A stretch of DNA of 64,000 nucleotides from Berberis thunbergii (lineage: Eukaryota; Streptophyta; Magnoliopsida; Ranunculales; Berberidaceae): the NCBI GenBank assembly GCA_003290165.1, contig QNQO01009167.1:124001-188000 (forward strand), in the 5' to 3' direction. Shown here piece by piece: positions 10,370 through 20,975 of this stretch. The position numbers were made by a program, and so were the translations under genes. How positions within the stretch are numbered: position 1 is the stretch's first letter; every line of letters begins with the position of its first letter. The notes under the pieces were generated by a model, which had not been told where the DNA came from, searched no databases, and saw only the letters and a list, made by a program, of their open reading frames with translations.

Positions 10370-10904
10370 TGATGCGTCCAAATTTGTTCTCCTTGAAATC
10401 ATCTGACCTGCAAACAAGGTTAAATTGTCAAAGACCGCATATTTGGTGGCCGAAAGCACTCCGATGCTTAAGTCAGTAAACTGGAGAAGAAAATGTATTT
10501 AAACAGAGTATAGTTGTGATGTATTTTCGTACTTGTTGCCTCTTATCTCTTCTTTACCTTATATAATGAAAGTAATTAACTTTGTGCGTGGCTTAAGCAT
10601 GCATGGCGCAATGGAGGAGGATGTTTCTCACGACAGTCTCTTCCTTCACTGAGATACATCCTTGGGGGAGAGATTCCCGCCATGACTTGTCTCCTTCGTA
10701 ACGTCTCTATCATCTAAGGGGAGAGATTTGTGAAGCCTGAGATTTGGGCCCTTAACCTGGCTCGTGGTCCATTACTAAATGTTTCTTTGGGCTTTAGTGA
10801 CCGGACTTGATATTCATATTGGGTTTGAACCGTATGTTCCTTATGAGGGATGATTTGTGTCACGTGTATAACCGTGATTGAATGGATGTTTGATGTATCT
10901 ATCA
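10370..10904 (-). repeat. 3' LTR of a minus-strand Tat-type gypsy element
   Basis: On the minus strand it begins TGATAGATACATC at 10904 and ends GGACGCATCA at 10370, with inverted TGATG/CATCA-type ends. A TATA box (ATTATATAAGG) lies near 10560, and the R/U5 segment has GCATCGGAGTGCTTTCGGCC, which resembles that of the LTR at 52119-52798. A purine-rich tract precedes it on the minus strand. The matching 5' LTR is not in the window. Confidence 0.75.
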
Positions 10905-10925
10905 TAAGCTACTCCCCCTAGTTAG
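10905..10925 (-). promoter_or_regulatory. Polypurine tract of the Tat-type element
   Basis: AACTAGGGGGAGTAGCTTA on the minus strand, directly before the LTR start. It primes plus-strand DNA synthesis and fixes the element's orientation. Confidence 0.7.
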
Positions 10926-11256
10926 TGGGCTCGCTTATGTGACCACTAACTGTGCGGCAGTAGGCTTTCGAGATTCATCATTACATGTGCGCATCCTTAA
11001 ATGTCGTTAGCAGTTGTCGACTCAATGGCCATGATTTAGTTGCTACTTCACTATGCCATCAATCAACTTGTTTTAGTGTGATTTTAGGGTTTCGTGCAGC
11101 CATCATTTCCTCCACAATCTCCCATTAGCTATCTTTTCGTATTCTAACCCTATACATTGGCGTCAAAAGAATGTTGTTATCTTCTTTACACCTTCTTTCA
11201 TTGCAGAGCTCGTTTATTCTTTTCTTCTTACTCTCTGAGTTAACAAGCTTTTCACC

Positions 11257-13880
11257 ATGAATTATAAGAAAGCTATGAGTAATGAGCATTTGACTAAAGG
11301 AGTGGAGTTTTTCGATTCTATGCTCGCAACCCGTGCAACCTTGACTGAACTTCGTCGTTCGTATTCTATTATGTTTGATTTATATTGTGTGCTGCTAGAA
11401 AATGGTGATAAGCTTTTAAAGCCAAAGGCTGGTTACGTAGCCCTGTACCCTGGAATGTTCAGGGCTGGTCTCCACTTCTCAGTTCCATACATCATATGGT
11501 CATATCTGGACTTGATCGGTATTCCTCCTGCTCAGTTGGGTTCAAATGGTTGGAAGGTCTTGGTAGGTGCTTTGGTGAAGGCTCTGTAGGTTGGAGTCCG
11601 TCCAAATGAGAATGTGTTGCATTCTCTGATGACCTTGAAGGTCAACAACAACGTTGTATGCTATCTGCCCTTTCCTACCTATTTGGGCAAGCCAAAAGAC
11701 GATTTCAAGTTCTAGTAGAAGACGTGGTTTTATGCTTCCTTGATTTTGGGTATTTCAACCTTGGTGGTAAACCCATTCTCAAATTGTTCTGGGTTCAAGA
11801 CCCCTAGGAACTTGAGTGATTTGCAGCTGACTACGGAGGAGTAGGTGACGAAAGCTCAGGAACGAGCGTTGGTTATTCATGAACGTGACTCTGGTGTCAC
11901 TGTTGCTCAACCTGATCCTCCAGTTAGCGTTGATGGTACAAGGAAAATGACTTCTCTTGCTAGCGTTGGTGATGCTAGCGAAAAAAATAAAATGGGAAAA
12001 AATAAGAAAATACGAAATGTTACGTTGATGGGAAAATGAGTTTCACCCAAAAAGTTACAGACCTCGATGCTCCTGTTATCGTTGGAGATGTTGATCTTAC
12101 CACCAGGAAGAGGAGGAGGACTCTGAGTCCCTAGTGCTTCCAAAAAAAATATCACAAGTGGTGTTGTTAAAGCTAGTCGACCTTCAAAATGGAAGAGGCA
12201 TGATCCGACGTCCCTTCCCCATTCCGTTATCAAAAGATCAGGGAGCAAGGGTTCTGGTTCTTTGGAAAAGGACCATGAGGATATATAACTCCCATTTTGC
12301 TACTTGGGAAGAAGAAGAGATGCAGCAGGCTATGGCGAGGAGTCGGGAAGAAGTTTCCCATCCTCATGTTGTGCTTGGTGAATATGAAAAATACCTCCTT
12401 GCTTATGCTGGTGTGATGGACCTTAGCAAGGTGTATGATGAGGATGCTCATGTCTTTTTGAATAAGATGACACAACTTACACTGAAAAAGTCTGAGGATC
12501 CCAGCGCGGAGCTGTCTTTAGACGACTTCGAGTATGATCCTGCTTTTGATGAGGTTGTTGTTGATCAGGTCAGAGCTCCAAGTCTTTTCCTCTCCTCTTC
12601 CTCCTTTTGTTGATCCAATTATGACAGAGTTGTCCAACTCTCCAACCGTTTGTCGAGTGTCTTCTGTTGTGGTTCCTAACAAAAAGGGGAAAGGTGGTGT
12701 GTTTGTTATCATTGGTGCCTCAGTCACCTCTAGTGTGACCAAGGGTGGTTCCTACATTATCCCTTACCCTTTTTTACCCCATCCGAAAGTAAGCTAGAAG
12801 GAGCCTGTCCCCGGAGCTATTCATATCAAGACCGATGGTGGGTTTTCATTGCATTTGAAGGTTGACGTGCAAGATAGTGTGTGCAACCATATCAGGTCAT
12901 GGCATCAATGTATGATCAATAAAACCCTCATGCCTTTTCTTTCTGTTGGAGATCACCTTGACAAATGTGTGAAGCAAATAATGAAGGTAAATAGTTCAAC
13001 TTTTCTGCTTCTTCCCTCATCATATTTTTTTATTTCATTCTTATCTCTAAATAAAAAATGTTTCATCTCACTTACGCTGGGATGATAAGGACCGAGTATG
13101 AGGCTGCCCGTAAACAGGTGTATGCCTTGGAAAAGAAGTATGCGTAGCAGCTGGTGCAACTTTCTAATGCTCTGACTCTGGTGGATAAGTTGAAGGAGTG
13201 TGTTTATCAGGAGAATATGATTGACGCTTCTCAGGATAATCTGAAGGAAGTTGAGGTTGTCAGAAATAAGTATGCTTCTAAAGTGGCTTCTGCGGAGAAG
13301 GAGTTGGATCGCCTTCGTGAGCAGTTGTCTGCTATGGAGGGTGAGTTATTTGCTACGAATGCAGCTCCTAATCAAGCATTAACTTTGATTGACTCTCATT
13401 CTGCTCTATTTTGACTTGCTCCCCCGCCGTGATCGAATGAGAATGGATAAGAGGCTCGTGGGATTAATAACCCACGATTCTAGACTTTCTGCGAGACCGT
13501 TGAGATGTGAGTAGAGCAGATTATTATGGAGCTCGCTTTTGTTAAGAAAAAACTTGTAGTGGAGAGAAGTGTAAATAACAAGTATCTCAAAAGCTCTCTG
13601 GAGTTGAAGAAGAGCTTGTTCGGGCCAAACAGAAATTGTCCAGACTTACAAAGTAGCCTAAATCTAACGCAGATGCAGTAAAGTTTAGTAAAATTGTTGC
13701 TGACAGAAATGAACTTCTCAAACAGATGGAGGCGGAGGAGGGGTGGGACCTCCTCCGAGTGGCCTTATTGGTGATGATAGTTCTTATTCTCCTCTGCCTT
13801 GCCCTGCCAATGATGACAAAGCTTTTTTTCTTCCAGTTAACCCTACTAATGATGATAAAACTTCCTCACCCTAACCGTTC
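11257..13880 (+). pseudogene. Antisense ORF of the Tat element (putative gypsy-type transposon domain plus coiled coil)
   Basis: Runs opposite to the LTR/PPT orientation, next to the 3' LTR, as described for the extra antisense ORFs of Tat-lineage (Retand/Grande-like) plant elements. The first frame from the ATG at 11257 contains LLKPKAGYVALYPGMFRAGL, then YLDLIGIPPAQLGSNGWKVL, characteristic of the PF04195-like family; it stops at 11589 and the motif continues with FPTYLGKPKDDF. Downstream (12134-12613, 13154-13414) are Glu/Lys-rich segments such as EKELDRLREQLSAMEGEL, typical of the coiled-coil C-terminal half. A Pro-rich tail and AATAAA-like signal (ATATCAATAAAG) occur near 13920. Several stops and frameshifts, or unrecognised introns, break the frame. 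Function of this protein family is unknown. Confidence 0.68.
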
Positions 13881-13984
13881 CTTCTATAATATCTTCTTCT
13901 AGTGTAATCGATTGAATTATATATCAATAAAGTTTCTATTTTTTGGCTCAACTGTTCCTTTTGTTTTGTCTTCCTCATTCGTAG

Positions 13985-14800
13985 TAAGTGTTGCTTGACT
14001 TGGAGGTTTGGGATTCATAGATACTCTAGTTCATCACAATCCTAGGCCAGGAGCATTGTTCTTAGGGATGCTAAAAGTAGCTTGACGCACCTCTTCCAGA
14101 CTCGGAGCTCTGACTAGGTCATCACAATCATGTTGAGAGTTTTGTTGGGATGTGGTCCATTACTCCTCATCTAACTGATACCCCTATGAACTTAACAAAT
14201 TCTAGAAAAATAAATTAGCCTCTTGCAATATCTCACCAAATTTGATCAACTGAGGACCATTTGGTAGAGTAATAGTAGAGATCACTCTACGCTTCTTCTT
14301 GGATCTCATGGATGAAAAAAAAAAGTTTGTTGCAAGCTTCACCTTCTGTTAATTCCTTTTCCCTAGACTTTTGCCACCAGAACAATTCTTTCTGCTTCAA
14401 AGCCAACTTGTACTCAGCTTAACAACGACGCAAATTACATGTCGCCTCCACATCCCAGATTGCATTCTCATGTAACATGCTATTATCATATGTACCCTAG
14501 CCAGCCAACAACACCTCTTCCCATCGTTTCATCTCATCATCTAACTTTCTCAATCTACTAAAAACATTACCAAAAGCCTCCATGTTCCTGACTTCAGTTT
14601 TGCAGAGATTTTAATTTCATATCAATCTTGTCTAGAGGTTGCATGTTCCTAACTCAACCTTCCAAATATTATCTACTAAGGTATGAAAAGTAGGATGTGT
14701 AGTCCACATATGTTGAAACCAGAATGGAGGCGTACCTAACCTTGCCTGCAAAGGTATAGATGCCAGAATGGGGGCATGATCAAAGCATGTACGGTGAAAG
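13985..14800 (-). pseudogene. LINE ORF2 fragment: end of endonuclease and start of reverse transcriptase
   Basis: Minus-strand reading gives FDHAPILASIPLQARLGTPP then FWFQHMWTTHPTFHTLVDNIW, the plant LINE segment following the endonuclease SDH motif (here DHAP). Next comes a Lys/Glu-rich linker with KELFWWQKSREKELTEG and finally VRAPSLEEVRQATFSIPKNN-APGL, the opening of the RT domain. Stops and frameshifts are frequent. It is continuous with 20321-20975 across the copia insertion. Confidence 0.75.
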
Positions 14801-14805
14801 TGCTC

Positions 14806-15781
14806 TGATAGAATAGATACAAAATAGTTTGTTAGATGGTTAGTTTGCATTGTTGTTAGAAGGTTAGCATGAACTGTTTGTATTGTTAGTATGAACTGTC
14901 ATGAGTTGTAATCTGTTTTCAAATGATAGTAGCATACTGTGAATAGACTCAAGCGAGATCTGATCATCTCGGACATTGATGGCTGTGACTACTGGATTAT
15001 ACTCAGTACCTAGTCCATTTAAGAGGTTCATTATATGATCTTGATCTGAAATTACCTCTCCAATAGCTGTTAAATTATCCACAGCACTCTTGATTTTCAT
15101 GATATAATAAATCATGGATAGTTTGTAGACTGCAAATCCAAACGTAATTGCATGATTCTTGCTCTTGAGGAAGAAGAAAATATCTGTTCTAAAGCCTTCC
15201 AGGCTGAGAAAGAGGTAGTATGACCAATGATTTGAGCCATGATTGCTGGTGTAAGTGAGGCATAAATCCAACTGAGTATGGTACGATCTTGTTTTCTCCA
15301 AGCCACAAAGGCAGGATTGATAACTCCTGGACTTAGTTCCTTTGTTGGACAAATTGAAATTCCTTCAATGAAATCTTCAAAACCATTAGCAAAAATGACA
15401 TTCTCAATTTGAGACTTCCAAAGTATATAGTTGGATCGATCTAATTTTACTGGTAGAGAATGGTTTAAGACTTGAAAGGAAGGAGAAGAAGATACATTTG
15501 ATGTCTGAACATTATTGAGAGAGCCAGAGGAAGACGAAGACTGTGTCGCCGTTGATAGAAGAGACTCAAAGCTTTGATACCATGAAAGAACTTGATGAAC
15601 TAAACTGGATCTTTGTATTTGTCAATCTTATCACAGAGCATCCTCTTGAAATTTGTTAGTGTCAAGTGTAATGTCTCTCTTTGTATCATTTGTAATCTCA
15701 TACATTATAAATAGATAAGAGGATGCTCTGTGATAAGATTGACAAATACAGAGATCCAGTTTAGTTCATCAAGTTCTTTCA
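14806..15781 (+). repeat. Copia 5' LTR, interrupted
   Basis: 14806-14919 equals the first 114 bp of the 3' LTR, and 15648-15781 equals the remaining 134 bp, with no LTR base lost. It starts TGATAG and ends TTTCA. TATAAATA at 15706-15713 marks the promoter, which lies after the inserted segment. Confidence 0.93.
14920..15647 (-). repeat. Inverted copy of the copia's own LTR-end, PBS and gag start
   Basis: Reverse complement of 15717-16454 (738 bp): LTR R/U5, PBS, leader and the first ~215 gag codons. The first junction lies in AATCTGTTTT, a 10-bp word shared by the LTR (20172-20181) and the gag complement (16455-16464). The second junction shares only TT. There is no 5-bp duplication. The arm differs from the forward copy by a roughly 10-bp deletion and a few substitutions. 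It lacks the gag stop codon found at 16301-16303. Confidence 0.93.
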
Positions 15782-15793
15782 TGGTATCAGAGC
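15782..15793 (+). promoter_or_regulatory. Copia primer-binding site (initiator Met tRNA)
   Basis: TGGTATCAGAGC directly after the 5' LTR is complementary to the 3' end of plant initiator methionyl-tRNA, the usual copia primer. An inverted second copy lies within 14920-15647. Confidence 0.93.
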
Positions 15794-15811
15794 TTTGAGT
15801 CTCTTCTATCA

Positions 15812-18800
15812 ATGGCGACACAGTCCTCGTCTTCCTCTGGCTCTCTCAATAATGTTCAGACATCAAATGTATCTTCTTCTCCTTCCTTTCAAGTTTTAAA
15901 CCATTCTCTACCAGTAAAATTAGATCGATCCAACTATATACTTTGGAAGTCTCAAATTGAGAATGTCATTTTTGCTAATGGTTTTGAAGATTTCATTGAA
16001 GGAATTTCAATTTGTCCAACAAAGGAACTAAGTCCAGGAGTTATCAATCCTGCCTTTGTGGCTTGGAGAAGACAAGATCGTACCATACTCAGTTGGATTT
16101 ATGTCTCACTAACACCAGCAATCATGGCTCAAATCATTGGTCATACTACCTCTTTCTCAGCCTGGAAGGCTTTAGAACAAATATTTTCTTCTTCTTCAAG
16201 AGCAAGAATCATGCAATTACGTTTGGATTTGCAGTCTACCAAGAAGGGTTCACTGTCCATGATTGATTATATCATGAAAATCAAGAGTGTTGTTGATAAT
16301 TAAGCAGCTATTGGAGAGGTAATTTCAGATCAAGATCATATAATGAACCTCTTAAATGGACTAGGTACTGAGTATAATCCAGTAGTCACAGTCATCAATG
16401 TGCGAGATGATCAGATCTCGCTTGAGTCTATTCACAGTATGCTACTATCATTTGAAAACAGATTGGAGCAACAAAGTTCTATAGAAAGCATACCAACTAT
16501 CTCAGCAAATGTAGCAAATTCTAGTAGTAAACAATCATTTAGTCGAGGCAGAGGAAGGAGTTATGGCAGCCATTTTCACAGAGGACGTGGCCGAGCAAGA
16601 AATCCCAATGGTCAGTATTATGTCCAGCAATATAGCCAACAAGGTGGTCATTATAACAAACCATCTAATGATCGACCACAATGCCAGTTATGTGGTAAAT
16701 TTGGTCATATAGCCATGGCTTGTTATCATCGCTTTGATGTTAATTTTCAGAAATCATCAAGTCATTTGAATTCTGATTCTCCAGTTGATCCTAAACCGGC
16801 TATGCCAGCCTTAACATCAGTATCTAACCCATTCCATAGTGAAGGCTGGTACTTGGATTCAGGAGCAAGTCGCCACTTAACTAATGATCATGTTGGTCTC
16901 TCCAATTCTTCTCCATATGCAGGTTCAGACAAAGTTACTGTTGGTAATGATTCTTATCTTCTTATTGCTAATGTCGGGTCATTATCTTTCTCTTCTTCTC
17001 ATCACACTCCCTTTCTTCTAAAGCAAGTCTTTCATGTCCCTTCTTTATCAACCAATTTGGTCAGTGTTACAAAATTTTGTGCTGATAACAATGTGTTCAT
17101 TGAATTCTGATCCAATTATTTTTTTGTGAAGGATCCAATTTCAAGGAAGGTTCTAGCTCGAGGCAGCCTTGAGAATGGGCTATACAAGCTACCAGTTCTT
17201 CCTGTCTCCAAGGCAGCATTAGCTTCCAGTTCCAGTTCCAGTCTCTGTTCTAGTTCCAGTCCTAGCTTATCGACTAGTTCCAATCATAGCTCTAGCATAT
17301 CAAATGTATCTTCAACTTCTAGTTCTTCTTGTATTGATAATCTTGAACAATTATGGCATTATAGACTAAGCCATCCTTCAAAAGATGTTGTCCATCAGAT
17401 ATTAAGTCTTTGTAATGTTCCACTTAATAAATCTAATTGTTCATCATGTCAGCTTGCCAAAAGTCACAGATTACCTACTTCTTTGTCATCTTTTCATGCA
17501 TCTAATCCTTTAGAACTTATTCATATGGACATCTGGGGTCCTGCTTTTATAAAATCAACTTCTGGTGCAAGGTTTTTTCTTCTGTTTGTTGATGATTTTT
17601 CACGCTTCATCTGGTTCTTCCCATTTCAGTCCAAAGGTCAGGCTCTAGCTGTCTTCAAATTGTTCAAGATTCAATTTGAGAATCAGTTCAATACTTCTAT
17701 AAAATGTATTCAGTCAGATACTGGAGGCGAGTTCAAAGTGTTTAAATCTTTCTTGTTGGAGTCTGGTATCCGCCATAGATTTTCTTGTCCATACTCCTCT
17801 TTCCAGAATGGTCGAGTGGAACATAGACATCGACATGTAGTTGAGACTGGTCTTGCTCTGTTAGCTCATGCACATATGCCTTTTCAATTCTGGCAATATG
17901 CTTTTCAAGCTGCTGTTTTTCTCACTAATCGAATGCCAACTAAGGTGCTTAGTAATAAATCTCCTTATCAAGTTCTACTTCATGTTTTTGGATGTCTTTG
18001 CTATCCTTTCATTCGTCCATACAAAAAACATAAACTTCAGTTTCGTTCTGCTGCTTGTGTGTTCCTTGGGTATAGTTTAGAACATAAGGGTTACTTGTGT
18101 CTAGATCATACTTCTGGCCGAGTTTATGTTTCTCCTAATGTGGTCTTTGATGAGTCCTGTCTACCTATGCAATGCTCGTCTCTCTTGCCTTCATCAGTTT
18201 CCTCTTCCACTTCTCCTATAGTCTCTTCTTTTATACCATCTCCTATTGTAATATCTCAAGTAGTACCTACTGTAGTGCCTAATGAAAATCTGGTAGTGCC
18301 TAATCTCATTCCTTCTCCTGCTCCTATTTCATCTCCTATTCCATGTGCATCTAATCTCATTTCTTCTCCTACACCTATTCCTTCTGCTCCTACTCTCATT
18401 CCTGTTCCTAATCTCATTCCTGCTCATAATCTCATTACATCATCTGATCCTCCACGCATGATTACTCGGTCCATGAGTGGCATCTTGAAGAAGAAACAGA
18501 TGCTAGACTTGTCTGTGGTCAAGACTTCTGAACCCACCACTCTTCGCCAAGCTCTTAAGGATCCTCACTGGGTTCATGCTATGGAACAAGAGATAGTTGC
18601 TTTACATCGTAATGCCACTTGGACTTTGGTTGATCCCCCTACTCATGGCAACATCATTGGTTGTAAATGGGTTTTTCAGCTCAAATTCAAACCTGATGGC
18701 AGTATTGACAGGTATAAAGCCCACCTTGTTGCTAAAGGTTTTAATCAAACTCATGGATTAGATTATTTTGAAACGTTTAGTCCAGTGGTTAAGCATGCCA

Positions 18801-20070
18801 CCATTCGCATTATCCTCACTCTTGCGGTCAGTTTTCATTGGGACATATGACAACTTGATGTTCATAATGCATTCTTAAATGGGGATCTTGAAGAACAGGT
18901 TTTTATGACTCAGCCTCCAGGGTTTACTGATGCCAAGTCTCCATCCAAAGTTTGCCAGTTACGCAAGTCTTTGTATGGATTAAAACAATCTCCGCGTGCT
19001 TGGTTTTCTAAGCTGAGTTGTGCACTTCTGCAATGGGGATTTTTTGCTTCTCGGACTGATAGTTCTATGTTTCTCAAGGTGGATAAGCATTTCATACTTA
19101 TACTATTGGTCTATGTGGACGATATTATTGTTACTGGCAGCTCTTCCAGCCTCATTTCTTCTCTTATCACTCAGCTTAATTCGGTTTTTGCTCTTCGTGA
19201 CTTGGGGCCCTTGTCCTACTTCTTGGGTATTGAAGTTCATCGATGTAATGGTTCTCTTCATTTCAGCCAAGCTAAGTATATCTCTAACCTTCTTCAGCGT
19301 GCTGCTATGGTAGATTGCAAGTCCTCTCCTACTCCTGGTGCTGTTGGACAGTCCTTATCTCAGCTTGATGGCACTCATCTCATGACTGCTACCACCTATC
19401 GCAGTATTGTTGGCGCTCTCCAATATGTCACTATGACAAGGCCTGACATTGCTTTTGTTGTCAATAAGGCCTGTCAGTTTATGCAAGCACCCACTACATC
19501 TCACTGGTTGGCTATCAAACGTATTCTCCGCTACCTAAAAGGTTCTGCTAATGATGGTTTACTCATTCATCCTACACGCGACCTTGCTCTTGAAGCCTTC
19601 TCTGATGCTGATTGGGGAGCCAATCCTGATGACAGGCGCAGTTCTAGTGGTTACTTGGTATACCTAGGTGGTACTCTTATTTCCTTGTCAGCCACCAAGC
19701 AACGTGTTGTCTCCAGAAGCAGTGCTGAATTTGAATATCGAGGCCTTGCTATTGCCACTTCTGAAGTCATTTGGATCCAAGCTTTGTTAAAGGAACTTTG
19801 TCTTCCTCTTTCTGGTACTCCAATTCTGGGTATGACAATGTTAGTGCCTACCATCTTGCCAAGAATCCAGTCTTTCATGCACACACTAAACATATTGAGA
19901 TTGATCTTCATTTTATTCGTGATCATGTTCTTCAAGGTTCTTTGATTCTCAAATATGTTCCTACCACTGAGCAACCTGCGGATCTTCTAACCAAGCATCT
20001 TCCAAGTGCAAGGTTCACCTACCTCAAATCTCTTCTTGGTCTTGCTCCCTTGCCCTTGAGGGGGGGATGA
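15812..20070 (+). pseudogene. Ty1/copia gag-pol polyprotein, nearly intact
   Basis: Start at the ATG at 15812 (MATQSSSSSGSLNN). Gag (UBN2-type) runs to about 16660. The CCHC knuckle CQLCGKFGHIAMACYH lies near 16682 and the protease WYLDSGASRHLTND near 16849. Integrase has the GAG-pre region [10 protein letters not shown], then [28 protein letters not shown] and [11 protein letters not shown], so its D-D-E residues are kept. RT has [29 protein letters not shown] and YVDDIIVTG (near 19110). RNase H has DADWGANPDDRRSSSGY and ends in ADLLTKHLPS. Three in-frame stops (16301-16303, 17108-17110, 18848-18850) and one frameshift near 19830 inactivate it; everything else is one frame. The stop TGA at 20068-20070 coincides with the first bases of the 3' LTR. 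About 1,420 codons, normal for copia. Confidence 0.93.
20055..20067 (+). promoter_or_regulatory. Copia polypurine tract
   Basis: GAGGGGGGGA-type purine run immediately before the 3' LTR. It also encodes the last residues (RGG) of the polyprotein. Confidence 0.85.
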
Positions 20071-20315
20071 TAGAATAGATACAAAATAGTTTGTTAGATG
20101 GTTAGTTTGCATTGTTGTTAGAAGGTTAGCATGAACTGTTTGTATTGTTAGTATGAACTGTCATGAGTTGTAATCTGTTTTGAAATCTGTTAGTGTCAAG
20201 TGTAATGTCTCTCTTTGTATCATTTGTAATCTCATACATTATAAATAGAGAAGAGGATGCTCTGTGATAAGATTGACAAATACAAAGATCCAGTTTAGTT
20301 CATCAAGTTCTTTCA
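20068..20315 (+). repeat. Copia 3' LTR, 248 bp
   Basis: TGATAG...TTTCA, uninterrupted, with TATAAATA near 20241. It is the reference for the split 5' LTR. Confidence 0.95.
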
Positions 20316-20320
20316 CGCTC

Positions 20321-20975
20321 CACTCTAGTATTTGGCATGATAGTCAACCATCCTGCATTTACCAAAATCTTGTCTACTCAAGCCCATATTCCATCTCTAC
20401 CATGACGATTATTACACCATGTATAAGAACCTTTATATCCACAATCAATTAAGCCACATGCCGCCAAACAATCCGAGAATTCGGTCATGCTTGCCAATGA
20501 TGGATTATTACCACCGATTTTTTTTTTCTTGGGAATTCAAAATAGTATTAAAATCTTCTCCCACCAACCAACTGGAATTACATGCCAAGGAAAAACTCTC
20601 CAAATCCTGCCAAATACTTCTCCTGTCAATAACAAAAGACTTCACATAAATAAAGGAAACCACAAAGGATCAACTATTTGTGACATCCATGACATCACCA
20701 TGAATTGTCAGGTCTATCATGTAAAGAACACAACATTCAATTCATTTGCCCAGAAAATCCACATTTTCCCTTCCACTTCTTCATTAGAAGCAAACCTTGG
20801 TAAGAAAATTTTATTCTCCACTTCTGAATGTCTACATGTTTCTATCATGGGTTCGGCAACCATCAGGATGTGAACCTTGTATTCCAACACTAACTTCCTA
20901 ATTATGCTTCGAGTAGCCCTATTACCAACACCCCAGGCATTTCAGAACATTAAATTTTCAATCATCATCTAGTAA
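20321..20975 (-). pseudogene. LINE ORF2 endonuclease domain, degraded
   Basis: Minus-strand reading from about 20960: FNVWGVGNRATRSIIRKLV (the WN-x-RG-x-G opening of plant LINE endonucleases), then VHILMVAEPMIETCRHSEVE. Near the copia insertion come LIDCGYKGSYTWCNNRHG and VDKILVNAGWL, the conserved D-x-GF-x-G-x-x-FTW block and the following R/K-x-D block. Several stops and frameshifts lie in between. The frame continues beyond the copia at 14800 with the SDH-like motif. Confidence 0.78.

Larger units (their letters stand above)
14806..20315 (+). mobile_element. Ty1/copia retrotransposon, complete length, with inverted self-duplication in its 5' LTR
   Basis: Flanked by near-identical 5-bp repeats tgctc (14801-14805) and cgctc (20316-20320), and inserted in the LINE. 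The 3' LTR is 248 bp (20068-20315). The 5' LTR is the same 248 bp plus a 728-bp insertion (14920-15647). By eye the two LTRs differ at only three positions, so the insertion is recent. PBS 15782-15793, one polyprotein frame 15812-20070 with three in-frame stops and one frameshift, PPT 20055-20067. Order gag-protease-integrase-RT-RNase H is that of copia. Confidence 0.95.

Noticed and set aside
14864..15352. Minus-strand ORF of 162 codons next to the LINE
   Set aside because: It is a shadow frame of the inverted copy of the copia gag start, not a separate gene.
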